Below are positions 34,679-49,600 of a DNA stretch of 64,000 nt, in pieces (position 1 is the first letter of the stretch; each line of letters opens with the position of its first letter). The position numbers and the translations under genes are program-made. The DNA is from Romanomermis culicivorax. Its lineage: Eukaryota; Nematoda; Enoplea; Mermithida; Mermithidae. The notes below the pieces were generated by a model, which was not told where the DNA came from, ran no database searches, and saw only the letters and a list, made by a program, of their open reading frames with translations. Location: contig CAWUHX010000135.1 in NCBI GenBank assembly GCA_963922205.1, forward strand, positions 186,001 through 250,000, written 5' to 3'.

Positions 34679-37600
34679 TGATTGACGGTAAGTACCCAGG
34701 ATTTGTCCAAGGAGGGGGCGGATTTTCAAACATTTTGAAAAGTATCATTTTAAGTAGCGTACTAAAATGATTATCAAAACCAATCATTTTTGTCAAAAGA
34801 TCCATTCAAAAATATCAAACAAAATAACAAATTCAAGTCCTGAAATTTAACTAAATGAAGAATTTCACACAAATGTATAATTTATCAGCAAATACAATGT
34901 GTAAGAATTCTTAGCCATCAGTATGTATACATATATATATATAAGTAAGTATTCAGTAAGAAAATTTTCATTGCCAAGGGGGGCGGCCGCCCTCCCGCCC
35001 CCTGGGTACGGCCCTGCTGATTGATTATTCCATTTATGTTTCGCTTTGCATTGCAGATGTTCAATTGGTTGAGGCAACATATTGAACTATTTTTGACGAA
35101 TTACGCCGATATTGGCGATTCCCACGATTCTGTACTACGAGCTCAACGCCAGCACGATCAATTCTGTAAAACCGCAATGGTAAAATTTTCGGAAATAATT
35201 TAAAAATTGCTGCAAATCTGTGAAGAGCTTAAAATTCGTAAAATAATTACAAATTTTACAACTCTGTGAGATTGGATGAGTTTTGAAATTTCGATTTTGT
35301 TCTTGTGTCAGAAAGTAAGATTAATATATTTTTCTAAAATGAACTAATTTCCGTAGAATACTTACGTCAATATCGCTCATATAATTACCGTGGCGACGAG
35401 ATTGTTGGACAGCGGTCATTACGCCAGTCGAAATATCAAAGCTGTAGCCGATAAGCTGGAATGCGATTGGGGTCTATTTATGTCGGCGTTGGAAATGCGC
35501 CAAGCAGTTTTGGGCATGTCGTTGCAATTTCACGAGAAAGCTATGCAGGTTAGTTATGCAGCTTCCGATTATTCTAAAATTTGGAATATGCACGTTTTTC
35601 TTCTGGTTTTCCGTCCGAAAATTTTGGTAATTATCGTCAAACTTACGGTGATTTTTTCGGCCTAATTTTTCATAGCCGTTGAAAATGATTAGTGTAGTAA
35701 TTTCTTTACGTCTTTTTTTCAATCTTGAACAGTTAATCAGTCCTTTTTCTTGAATTTTTGTCTCATGATTGCATATTTTGGTTTTTGACTTGATTTTCTC
35801 GTTGTAGTATATAACTAGCGTTGAAACATGGAAGCAACAGTTCATGGAAGAAACTGATGTCGCAAATACGGTCCAAGCTTTAGAAACTTCAATTCAGGAA
35901 AATTTGCAACTTATCGAAAATATTACGCAACAATATGGAGAAGTATGGTTTGTATTTTTCATTTGGATTAGGTACTACATCTTTCAACATAAAAAATGTT
36001 TAGAGTGAAGTTTGAAAGAAAAATCATAAGAAAAGATTTCTTATGAACGAAATCTTTTTCAAAATATTCTGCATAAAAATCGTGATCCATTGATTAGCCC
36101 ATACGTATCTGAAGTTTAATTTCAGATTCATAAAACCAGCAAAATTTTGCTGTATCGACTAGACTGTCTTGTTCAAATGTGTCACTACCCGCCTAGCGAT
36201 GACCTAATTATCAATGACGTAATTTTCGTTGTCATCGTTGGTCAAATATTGTAGTGATTGTTAATTGTTTGAGTTTATGTTATTATTTGTTTTTCTGTCT
36301 TGTCATTTTGTGTTGTTTATCATGCATTTTCCTTTCTTGTTCTTTTAGGCTGATCGAGATGGAAAAAATTTAATCCACGCACTGAAAAATTTGCCCACAT
36401 TGACTGTGGGCGGTTCGGCGATTCCAAATATGCAGATGGCGGCTTCTACGTCCTCCTGTCCAATGATGAGTAATGGGCCTACGAGTTTGCTTAATAACGC
36501 TTTATCATTATCGGGACCTTCGCCTCAAGTAAGGTCAATATTAGAAGAGTAATTTTCGATGTCAAATTTAAAAATAGGTCTGTTTTGATATAATTTTATC
36601 GAATCCCAATACTAAATCACCTAATTCAAATTTCAGTGAACTTTTGCATGTGTGATAATGGAATTTATAGCGAAATCTTTCACTAAAAATTTCAAGTGAT
36701 CCTTACGAAAATTAACTTTTTAGAACGGTGTGGTTAGCGCCTTGATTCACAACCAATCGATTTCTTCGGTGCCCGATTATAAGGCTGGGGCCAATCACGT
36801 TTTAGACGTTATTCATCAATTGCTGGCCCAACAACGAACATTGGAGCAACAATGGCAACAAAGGCGCGTTAAACTTCATCAGAGATTGGCCTTATTGTTA
36901 TTCCAACAAGATGTTGCGCAAGTAAAATATTTTGAAGCTTACCAATGATGATCTATTGAATTCAATTTCGAGTAGAGATCAATAACCATAATGTTTGGAT
37001 TTTGCCCTTTTAAAAGTAACTAGTTACTGAAAACTACTTGGCCAATACTTTTGACTTTTCCCAAAATTGCAGTGCTGATCAAGTGACCCATTTTTAGGTT
37101 TCGTTAAACATGGAACTTTGTCGGAATTTATTCATCAAATATGTACACATATTAAAACAGATTTATGAATTCCGTGCATTCAAAATGATAAAATTTTAAA
37201 TTTTTTTTTAGAATATAAAAACAACAGTAGCGAAACCGCTCCGTCTCTATTGCATTCGTTTTATAGGTTCTCGATTGGCTGGACAAACACGGCGAAATGT
37301 TTTTGCGTAAAAATACCGGTGTAGCCAAAACTCTACAAAGAGCAAAAAATCTATTGAAAAGTCAACAAAATTTCGACAACGTAGCCAAAAATACGTACAG
37401 TAACGCGAAAAAATTGTTGTCGGCCGCTCAAGAACTGGCCGGAACGGGCGTATGCCACCCGCAAGATATTTTCCAAATTGAACAACGATTGAGCCAAAGG
37501 ATAGCCAATTTTGAGAAACGGGTGAACGCTCGGCGGACGTTGTTGAATTTTTCGGTTTTGTTCCATACGCATTATAAAGAAGTAATTTCGAAGTTTAGTG

Positions 37601-40600
37601 AGAAATGTTATTGTTAGATGAAGAGGAAATTCCACGAGTTTATTAAAGCGTCAACCGATCTTGCGATTTCATACGATAAACTTTAATGAAATTTTATTTT
37701 TTGGAAAATTTTGCTGCTAGATATAAGATATTATACACATTTTTCACCTCTTGAAAATTTTCATCCACTCATGTAGAAGATATAAAAAATTATTTTCTAA
37801 CAGTGCGCACGTGAACATCTTTTGCGTTTGATGACGAATTTTTATTTTTCTCGCGTACTTATGATAAACGACTTCTAGTCGCCTTTGTTCAGTTTCCGTC
37901 AAAGAAGCAAGAATCTCCAGCATGATGCATGAAAGAAGCAGATGACTACTAATTTCGCGTGGGTGAAGGTTTTGTTGGTGGAAATTCAATCTTATCGATT
38001 AATCCGGGAGAAAAGTGCTAAAAATTACATTGAAAATTTAACTATCTTCATTTTCCCTCCAAATGGTCACGTGATTGAGAATCTTTTAATTGAATGAAAT
38101 TAAATTAGTGGTCAGTAACTGTTAGAATCTACGTAATAATATACTATTAGATTCAAGAAATTTAGATTTGACGAATTTAAAAAAACTAAAAATAGCTTGA
38201 AACTGCTAGTCATGTTATAACCAAGGGAACGCCACTTGAAAATTGAATTGAATCCTTTGAATTTGTAAATTGAAATTCATGCCATTCAATGAGATTGTTA
38301 TCCAACACCAACATTGAGATAAGATTTTTGATGAGTCAGACTTTCTATTCCGTTGTTCTCGAGACGAATTATATTATAAAAATGTATTGCTTCGCGATTC
38401 TTATTTGATTATTATTCTTCAAGATAATGTTGTGGTTCAACGAAGTCGATCGTCTAGACGCAGCCATTTTGATCGTCGGTGATACGGCTGAAGATTGTGA
38501 AAGAACTTATCGTCAATGGTTGCAAAGCAACGATCAAACGGACGATGCGACCAACACTGCTATTCAGGAAGGTCGACAATTAGTAGCCTTGATGAGGTGA
38601 TTATTATAACTATGATTTTTTGGAAGACTAAACCTTATTCCAATTGCGCGACGGATATTAATTGACCATCTAAAAATTTGAAAGCGTTTAAGTTTGCAAT
38701 GTACACTCATAGACCTACATATATTATCCATTTTACTCGGAATCTTCAGTTACGAAAATTACACCAAGAAAATCGGACCATGTTATAATGATTTTTGATG
38801 TGAGCTTCTTCTTTTCAGACAACAGTGCGTAATGGAGAATACGGACAACGCTGAATCGATAGCTTACATCGAACAAATGATGTCCGAAATTGATCAACGA
38901 CACACCAAGCTACGCGATCAATTCAAAAGCAAAGAACTTCTTTTCGATTTGGGCAAAAGATTTCGCGCTTTTGAAAAAGATTGTGCATCAGTAAATAACT
39001 GGAATGTTTAATTCCACAGATATAATGACGAGGGAAGGCCTCTAAGTGTTTATTCTTAAATAATACATGCTACTATGTATTTAATAGCCCATAACAATCT
39101 GAGTAATGTTATAGTAGTGATATTTCTTCGTATGTCTGGTTTACACTAAAATTGCCCTAAATGTGTTAAACAATGAAAACTTTGTTTATACCCAACCTCA
39201 ACAAAAATTGAAACATGTGTGCTTAATGTCGAAACATGCATTCGATAAATCATGTTGAAAACTGAAAAAAAATCTAATACGCCATTTTGAATTTCGGTGA
39301 AGTTTGATTTAATGGATATAAGAACTCCACTGCAGTGTCAAGTTAGTCTTTGAGATACATGAGATACCCTTTTGATACTAGCCAGTTCTATCAGACGCTA
39401 TTAATTGAATGTTCACTTATTTTGTTCCTTACATCAAATATAGGCCAACTTTTTATTATTTTGCATATTTATGCAAATTTCTGTGCAAAGACGGCTCATT
39501 TACTCAGAATAGTCCGCCTGTAGTATGCTATCGAATGTACAATTTCAGAATTTAAGCTTGAAAACTAAACCACGGTTTATCATTTTTATACCAGAGGCAC
39601 AAATCTGCTTTGGGTCAGACTCGATGGGGTGGATGGAGCATGGACACAATACGTTTTCGATCAATACTTGAAAATTCCACAGATGATGCAAGAATTCAAG
39701 CTTTCTTAGGTTCGATGAATTCTAAAATCAACTGGAAGTAGAATCTGCGGGTGTTAGCCGGAATTCTTTATGGGGTCAGGTAGTTCTCTTTTGGTCAATA
39801 CTACACAATTCCTAAGAATATGTATGCCGTCAAGCGACTCGTTAAACATGAAAAACCGACCGAAAAGTTTTTTCGTCTTGGATTCCTTATTTTCTTTATA
39901 AACTGCATTCTGAAATTATTCAATTTCAGTCTGTATATGAAGCAAATCGACAAGCAGTTATGTAAAATGATCCCTTCCTTGCAAAAAGATTCTGAAAAAG
40001 CTGGGCTGAGCTAAAAATATTCAGTCCGCATATAAAGCCGCTCTATTAAACACGAATCCGTTAACGATAAAAGTTAGAAAATGACTCGAAAGTGACCACA
40101 CGGAAAAAAATTGATCTTTTCACCTCTCAAATGACGAAAAGTAAAAAGTTCACCTGCTTATAATTTTTTTATTTGTTCAGACGTGTTTGACGTCAAATCT
40201 TTCGCTGTCTGCTTTCCATTAGTTCAAGTTTTTTTCAGATTATAAGACAATTAGACGATTGGAACAATGATATGAACGTTTTAATAGAAACGGCTCCCGT
40301 TACCCAAATTGAAATGCTATTACAAGTTCACAACGATAACGCTAGTCAGGTTCGAAACGCCATTTCTGTAACCATGCATCATGCCCATGAACTTATTCAA
40401 GTAATTAATTTTTTGCTACATTTAATTATTAATTAAACAAGCAAATTTTTCTTGTTCATGTTACAGCTTATACATGCGTCGGGATCAAATTTGATCACAA
40501 CTGGTGAAGAACTCGTAACGAATTATATCATGCGTTTAGCCGATCGTATTCGCGATCAAGAAAGATCGGTTATGAACTTGAGCGATCGTGTCAGGAATAG

Positions 40601-43600
40601 ATTGGAGCAAATGTTGGATTTAGCGCAATTGAGAGCCTTAGCTGATCACGTGATCAAAAAATTTTATACAAGATTTTCGTGTATATGGAAATTATGCTCA
40701 TCGTTTCGGTTTCAGGCACAATCGCTGATCAACACCGAAGAACAAATGTTCGTGGCTACCTTTACTATACCATCGTCTTTATCAGAAGCCGAACAATTGC
40801 AATCTGGACATAAACAGTTCCAGTTGGCTATTGAGGTTATTTAAGTTTCATGTATAGGATATTTGTTGTCTTTTTGAAGTAGGGAAGTTGCTTTAAAGTT
40901 TAATGTTTATTCTTCAAAGTCTGCTCCATGAATTAAACACAGATTGATGTCAAGATTCGATTCAAGAAAAAGTTCTGAAAATTATGATGGGAACAATCCA
41001 CAAAAAACGTATTTTTGTGATTTTTCTTTATTTTCAATCTATTTCGGTTCAGTTTTATTTTTAGAGCTCACGAGCTTATCATGATCATAAATTGCCATTT
41101 ACCATTAAACTTTTTTGTTTATTCTTTTTATGGACTTTCTACGTCGAAAAAATTTGATTTTAGAAAACTAACGAACAAATTTGCGCCTTCAACTGCAAAG
41201 CTGGTGTAATGTGTCAGAAAGATGAACGAGAAACTGCCAAAGTTAGCAATATCGTCGAACGAGTGAACAGCCGTTGGCGAAGGTTGATAGCCCTAACGGA
41301 CGAACGGCACAAATTATTGGTGTCGGCTTGTACATACTACAAAACTTTAATTGCCGTAAGTTAGATTTTCCTTGGATTCGCCGTAATCCTTCGCATAACC
41401 GCACAAAATTTAGAAATCTTCAGAGTTTGACACGAAAATCAACAAAAATCGCATAAACTTCAAAGTTTATCATTCTTTCGATCTCTCAATCTTTCCAGGT
41501 GTTGCCTTTGTTGGATAGCGACGAAGAGGATTATATCCAAAGTCGCGATTGGTGCTCTTTATTTTCCAACGCTGATCCGCATTTTTTGTCTTCTCTACCA
41601 GTCACTCCTAGGGATGGTTCGTCTCCGTTATGCTTTAGTACAAATAATCAACTTCTATCCAACGGTTCACCGAAGTGCCAAGATAAAGTGACATTTATGT
41701 CGAAATTGTTGTCGAAGCATATGGACGAAAAAGAGAAATTTTTGCGAGTAAATATTAACATATGCATGAAAACATGGTTTCTCGGGATAGAGGAATTTCT
41801 GTCTCAACTCGAAGTTCTTGTTGAGAATGAAGAAAAACACCGAAATATTTTAAAATCGATATTTCTATAAAAAATCTGAAAGCTTTTTGAATTCATAAAT
41901 CGTCTAAAATATTTTTCCTGATCAGGCCGTTTCATTGTGGATATATTTGTGTTTTTAAATCTTGATTTTTTAGTTGCACCAGTAGTTCTCTGGAATTTTA
42001 ACTAAAATTTCTTTCAACGCAGAGCTGTACATTGGCCAAGAAGAATAGCGAAATATTTTTGAAATACATTTCGCGAAGCTTGCAACAATCGCTACAACGA
42101 AATATAGTTTACTCGATCGAATCGATGGCGTCGAAAATTAAAAATGATCAGGAACAATTGCATCATCGCGAAAATAAAATTTTGCAATTGTGGACGCAAA
42201 AGAAACGCCAATTGGATCAGTGCCAAGAATTTGTGCTTCTAGAAGCTAGCGCTGGGCGCGTAAGTTGATAATTTTCAAAAATAAGAGGCAAGTTTTTGAT
42301 CAATTTTTTCGATCATAAACTCGAAATTGAAATTTTGAAAATTCACTAGCAATCTCGTATTGGTGTTTCTGCAAAATTTTACAAGTTTCTTGATAATTCC
42401 GGGGATTTCATTTTTTTCGACATTGGTAAGAAAATATTCTATCTTAGTCTCTCTAGATTTGTGTTTTATTCTTATTAGTTTCATTTTTCAACTAATTTAA
42501 AATAGGTTCTCAAATGGATCCAAGACGAAGGTGAAACCTACCTCCGAACTAGACCGAGTGAACCAACTAATAAAACTCACTTGGACTCCTTAGTCGAAGA
42601 GCATAACAAATTTGTCGAAGCGGTCAAAGTATTTCTTAGATTTTTCCACCTGCACCATTTTTAAATTAGCTAAGTTATTTCAGGAACAGCGAGAGAAAGT
42701 GCGAATTTTTTTGGAATTAGGCGACGGAATGGTGCACAAAGATTCAGAACACACTCATTCGAAAGACATACATCATTGGATGACGGCCGTACGTCAGCGA
42801 TATACTGATTTTTCGCAGCGTATGGATAAATATCGCGTTAAATTAGAAATGATCGGTTCTGATCGCAAGTCACAAGTACAAAGTTTCGTTGTCAAAAAAA
42901 CTTGGAGTTTTATATCGATTCTACAAATTTTTGTAGATTGTAGCTAGAGATCTAACGCTAGATAGACGTAGCGATCCGAGTCTAGACGCAAAATTTAAAG
43001 AGTCTAAAGAAATGGAAGATGCGAAAAGAAAATCAGCGAAAAGGAAAGAGTAAGCATTTTATAGTGTTTCTGAAGTTAAAAATGGCAAAATGTCGAATTA
43101 TAGTCTAGTTTTTTGTAGTTTAATTCATATTCTGAGATGACACGTACACTTACTACTGTAATCCATGAAAAAAATTTCTCATTCATGGGTGGTGAACGGA
43201 ACAACCAAAAGTTTCCTTCATTAATCGGGCTAAATGGTGATAAATTCACAATTATATGTCGATATAGTCTATCTATTTTTTCCATGATTTTTCCTCTTCG
43301 TTATCGTGAAGAAACTCAGCGCTTTTCTATAGCACAAACTTTTTCGCTATATGAACAGTGTGTGTAAAATTGAACCTACATTTTTGACTTTCGCCACATC
43401 CATCATTTCAAAATAAATGGCCATAGTAAACTCGAATTTATTTTGGAAGACCGATTTATTTCATCAACTTTGAATAAATGATCGTCAATTCCACCACTCG
43501 AAATTAATTTTCGATCGTTATTTTCATATTTTTTATAGGTTTATTATGGCAGAACTTCTGCAAACCGAAAGAACCTATATAAAAGATCTAGAATTATGTA

Positions 43601-46600
43601 TTAGTACCTATGTCACATACGAAAGTGCCGTTCCTTCTGAAGTCCCCGGTGCCATAAAGGGCAAGAAAGACGCCATATTTTTAAATATGGAGGATATTTA
43701 CAAATTTCACAATGAGTAATGTTCGATGAGAACCTTAGCATGCATTACATATTAATGTACCACGCATATTTAGAGTATTTGTTAAAGAACTAGAAAAGTA
43801 CGAGTCGATTCCTGAAGATGTTGGCCATTGTTTTGTTATATGGGTAAGCGATTTCCGTGAAGTTCACCATCAAGAGGAACCATATGAGCTGAAGAAATGT
43901 TTTTTTTGGAAAATCTTTTTCGTCGAACCTCGTTTTGCGTCACAGCTAAACTTGATTTTCATACCTTTCCAAGTCATCGGAAATTTCTAGACTGTCATAA
44001 ATGATCATTCTCGTTCATTATTCATTTTTCAGGCTGAACGTCTACAAGAATTGTACGTTCATTATTCTTTACATAATCAAACGTCAGTTTTATTGTTGAA
44101 GCAAAACGACAACAATTTGTTTTTTCAAGTAAACTATAGTTTATAATGTTGTTAGGTGATAAAGCCTTCTAAATTATGAATTCCGTGTTAACCTTATCTT
44201 TTTACATGATTTGGGTTTGTCACAGAACTTTTCGCGTTCAATTTTAATTATCGTTTTTACTTCGATCGATACTTCCGGAAAAGGGCCTTGCTTTTCATAA
44301 GTTAATCTTTTCATAATAACACAGTAGACTGTAAAAAACCGCTTCACGGAACTTTTATTTATATTCCATTTCATGATTCGCTAAATTTTGTAATGTCTTA
44401 TCATCACAGTCAGCATTTTTCAGAAAGTGCAAGAAAAGTTTGGCCTGGCCCAACCAGTTCAATCTTATACCATAAAGCCAACTCAGAGAATATGCAAGTA
44501 TCCATTATTGCTCAAAGAATTGTTAAGCTGCTGCCCAGAAACCAAAGAAGAGTTAAAAGTGAGATGGTGAATGAAAATTTCTTGAAGTGATGAAAATTTT
44601 GTAATTTTAGGACGCATTTGACATTATATCTAACGTTCCTGGTCGTGCAAACGATGTCATGAACTTACATTCTATCGAAGGGTGCTCGGTAAATTAAATA
44701 AGACTCAAAAATTTTGAAATTACAGGTTTTATTCTCATTTCCTTCCAGGATAAAGATAATCTCGGCGAATTTTTGCTGCAAAATGCATTTACGGTCTGGG
44801 ATCCGCGATATTTGCTCAAAAAAGGTCGCGATCGTCAAGTTTTTCTCTTTGATCTCGGAATTTTGTTTTGTAAACGGGTTAACGAACAACACGAGCCGAT
44901 CAAATTTATTTATAAAAGCCGACTTCTGGTGAGATTTACATCATTTTCGCTGCTTCTACTCATTTCTCCTATTCATTTTTTCAACATTCGTTCCTAAAAT
45001 TTGATTTGCATCTTTTCCATTTCTCTAAAATCATACAGATTTCTGAAATCAACGTCACGGAACACGTGGAAGGCGGGGATAAGTGTAAATTCGCTTTGTG
45101 GACGGGTAAAGGATCGAATAACGAGAGTTCCAGGATCTATTTTAAGGTAAAGCTGAAGAGTTCGAAATTTTGCTCCCGATTAATTGGAACATGCTTCAAT
45201 TGATGCTGATTTTTAGTGAAAAATTTGTCATATGGAGTCTAATGTTATATTTGTACGTTGAACAAAAAGTTCCATATTATTATTTCCAAATGAAGGAATT
45301 TTAACTCTAACAATTGCATCCAGTGAACCCGATATTGTTGTTGAAATTTTTACTACAACTTTGGGGAATTTGCATGCCCCATATGCAGCTTGGTAGCTGC
45401 ATCGAGGTGTTTAGAGATATCGTGAAATTCAAATTCAATCCTCTACGATTAAAATCAGTTTTAATGTCAAGGATTCACACGAACTAACTTTTTCAGGCAC
45501 CGAGTGAAGAAGTCAAGCTTACTTGGATTAAAAGATTACGTGAATTAATCAAAGACAGAATTATGAATTTTGGTATAAATACCAATATCTTCCGTCGTAT
45601 ACTTTATTTTAGTTTCTAAAATTTTCCCCTCATTTTTGTAGAACTTCCGTACATGCACCCACCGAAAATGCGGCCTTCGTCTTCGGCAACCAATTCGACG
45701 ACCGGCGATTTGAGCAATAGAGCGTCGAAGTAAGAATAATCACTTGGAACTTGTGAAAAATTTAGATTCCACAACTTTGTTCACATCTTGATTATTTTTT
45801 TCAGATTTTTGTCTTTTATAATGTCTGAATAAGCTATCGATAATATGTAAAAAATTATCATGATTCTAATCTTCTGCGAGCTGCTAAAATTTGTCAGTTT
45901 CTTAATAGAATTATGAATGGATTTTTAGGGACAGCGGCGATTATGGAACGATCGACATGGCAACGTGCGGTAAAAATTTCTCGCCAGACACGTATTCTCT
46001 CAATTCATTTTCCACTACGATCGATAATACTATAAGTGTAAGTAATTCCAAAATTTAATTTTATTGCATTAATTTAGAATTTGGCTACCACCTCTAATTA
46101 AGCACACCATTAATGTCGTTACATAAACAACTACCGTATGATCCGGAATCGGCTCTTGACTTTTCCCTCAATTCCTGCCGATTTTTTATGTCTACCTGAA
46201 ATTTTCAAGTGTATGGTTTCGTGCAATAACTTTCGAACAACCTGAAACTTTTTCGTCTAAACAATCTGTTCTTTAGAATCATGTTTGACTTTTGAAGCTC
46301 GTCCTAAAGATCCGGAAGTATATCCCATTATCCAAAATACTATAAAAACCATATCAATAAATAATAATTCCGAAATATTTTGATATCTCTATTTACTCTA
46401 ACTCTTGCTCTTTTTTCTCTATTGATTTATGCTCTATAAATCTAGTTAGGCAGGTGCTACGTAACGTGTGTGTATAATATCGATATTTATGTTTTTTGTC
46501 GATTAAGCTGGAATCGGAGCTCTGCTGTTTTTTTCGTTTAGCCTACACAACATATCACAGTGAGATGAAGCGTGAGCTAGAGCAGAACGTTCTTATTGAA

Positions 46601-49600
46601 GCTTGGCGTTTAATTATTTTTTCCATCAGAGCTTAGTGTATTATTACGACCGACTATAATTTGTTCTAGTTTTTCTACTAAAATTAATGAATTTTAGATG
46701 AAGCTAGTAGTGATGTTTGAACAAAAGTCTTTCCTTTTATTGGAACTCTGTATTTTCCAGATAAGGTATCTTCGTTTGTCAGTTTATATCACGTACTTTA
46801 TTCTATATCGGAGGTTTAGCCATTGACACCTGTTTTTAGAAACGCGAAGTTGTTATGTTGTTTAATCATCTCAGTTTATATATACGCAGTTTCACTCCGT
46901 TTCAATTTTTATCTTGTTGCTTAGTTCTCTGTTGTTGCTTCCTTTAATTTTTTTGTATTTTTGCTTCTAACGAATATTTTATCATTCTATTTGTTCATCT
47001 TTTTCCTATTTGTTTGCATATTTAATGTTTTGTTATATTTTTTATTGCAGTTCACTTTTTTGTTTTTGTCTCACTGTCGGCTTCCTTTCTCTATTTTTCA
47101 TTTCTCAAAATATTTTAACTTCCTTATTCGCCTTTCCCTGATTATTCAGTCAGATCACCAGTAGTTGACAGACAAGGAGACCTGCTCCTGCATCCAAAAA
47201 ACTTCAATCGTATAGCAACAACCTCCTCTTTCAGCTGACTGAATCGAGGGCATTCATCTAGTAGGTCAGAAATCAAGGTCAAATGTCAATTTTTTGATTA
47301 GGAATGACATTTTTTGGTCTAAAATTGATCAAAAGGTGTCATTCCGTCTTCCGAATTGAACTTTTATAACACTTTTGAAGTAAAAACGGTTGTGAAAATG
47401 AGTGTTTTTTTCATTCTTCGAGTAAGGCAGCATTTGGAGCTTTAACTGATAGGATCAACTCTGTCATTGTTTTGTTCTATTTCCGGTTTTTGCTTCATTA
47501 CCTTCCACTTACTTTTCGGATTTATTTTTTAATGCTTTATTTTTTGTTTGTCTATTATAATACCTTTTTTCTGTATTTCTCATTTTGTTATTTTCCTTCC
47601 CGCGTATAATTTCGTTCTCTATATTTAACTATTTTCGATTATTTTGTGAAACGTTTGTTCTCAATAGTCTAGATTTAGTTTCTGACTATGTAGCACATAG
47701 TTTAAATCGATTTTTGAGTTCATTTTCATATACTCTATACCACTTTAGAGGGTCAGCCAATGCAGCTCATCTGGAGAGGTCTGAAGTGACCCAAAAAATC
47801 CATTTTTCTGCAAATATTGCTCAAAAACATCAGGTAGAAGCGTACATGTAACAGTCTCGACGCATGGGGTAATCGCCCCTTTGGGGAAAGAATTCAGCCG
47901 ATTTAGCTCATCTCGGTGGGGGGGGGAGGGTTTGAAGCATGGATTAGTCTGAAAAAAAGAACCTTACGTCAAAAATTGCTAGAAGTCTCCAAAATGTGCG
48001 TTTATGTTCCGAAATTTTCATAGAAAGGCTCTTTGTGGAGCGATGCCTCAAAAAATTTGACCTTTTATACACTTCCCCGATGAAAATTAACCATTTTTAG
48101 CTAAAAAATTTACATTTTTCATAGGTTTTCATCTTTTGTGGGCGTCCTGATTTTCATGACTTCAGGTATCCTATCGGCTCACGCTAGGCGTTGCTTCATG
48201 GAATCCATAATATTGATGACCCCTTGCTTGGGGGTTCCTCTTAGCTGTTGCTGTCACTGCAGATATTATAAGAAAACAAATGTTCAAAGCTTTCCCAGAA
48301 ACACATCATTAATTAGATCTTATGAATTTTTTCTTATCTCCTGCTTCATTGTGCTATGCTGCGCCGAACATGTTTTTATTCGCCCTAAAATTTACTCTTG
48401 ATTTCAAGGATTCGGAAGCATCATTCTTCCTACATTTTTTGAGGAGATGAGAAAAAACCTAGTCGTTTTTCAACGTTTCCTCGTGTCCAAAATGAATCTT
48501 TATCTTCTACAAAGGCGAAACGTTGGGCGCTTAAAGCTCGGGATTATAAAAAAAGCAAAAATTATTTTCTACGCGCGTGTCTTGCTCCAGCGGAGAAGGA
48601 TAATGAACTAATTTTCGAGCATTCTATTTATACAAATTAGATTTTAGTGAAAGATTCGGTAATTTACACGAGGACGCTTCTACATTCAGCGGGGAAATTT
48701 TTTTTGGTTGATGTTATCCAATTTCCGTCCTACGCCTGCTTGATTTTCATTCAATTTTCTGATAGCTGCAATGAATCGGTGTTTTTCAAGGCTGTACGAT
48801 GTTGGCCTATTCAAATAGGATGGTCTATGAATATCTTGCCGATTAAGTTCCTACGTTATGTAACGACGAGTAGACACATTCTTTTTTCAGGCCACAAATT
48901 CTAACATCGATCGTAATGTTCAAATTTATCGTCATTTTTTCGTGACCGAAAATTTCAAATCGCAACCTACTCCGAATAATAATATTAATAATAGTCAAAC
49001 AACTCCGGAAATTTTAACCGTCGAACAGGGTGATATAGTGTTACTAGTGGATTGTCATCATCATCAACAAAATCAAGATTCGTCGGCAGAAACGCCAAAT
49101 TTTCGGCCGAATTTGAAATTCGTCAAATTATTGAGCGAAAACGGAACCGGATTCGATAAAACAGGATTTTTGCCGGATTTCGTATTAAAACCGTTGTCCA
49201 GTAAATTTTTAGTCAATAGTAAGTGTTAAGTTCGAATAGATTTATCGATATGTACTGATCAAGAAGTTCAGGAATTCAGTTTACTGAAGGTTTAAAATTC
49301 ATGACGTCACCAGAAAATTTTCGAAGAATTTTACGAATGTCAAGCGTTTTACCAATTTAAAACAGAAACTTTGAACATTTGTTTTGCCTCGCAAAATCTA
49401 TAACTGAAAAAGTTAGGCTTTCATAGGAATTTTGACGTAAATTTGCGTCGGCTACAAAATGAAGTCTATTTAGCAGTTCATTCTCTTGCGTAATAAGGCA
49501 AAAGACGTATTTTTATTAAGTAAAGTCTCGAAGCATCGATGTTGATTTTCGTTTTCTTTTTCGCCGATAGAATTTTCTACGGAAACCGAAAAACGTGATT

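Larger units (their letters stand above)
32307..35056. other. Trio-like intron 7
   Basis: 2.75 kb. Contains a decayed copy of the 24260/27551 MITE family (about 34180-34620: GAAACGCTGAAAATATTGAC, then GCCTAGCCATAT and AATTACACG), a TA microsatellite (34648-34677) and a complete hAT-like MITE (34686-35016). Confidence 0.6.
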
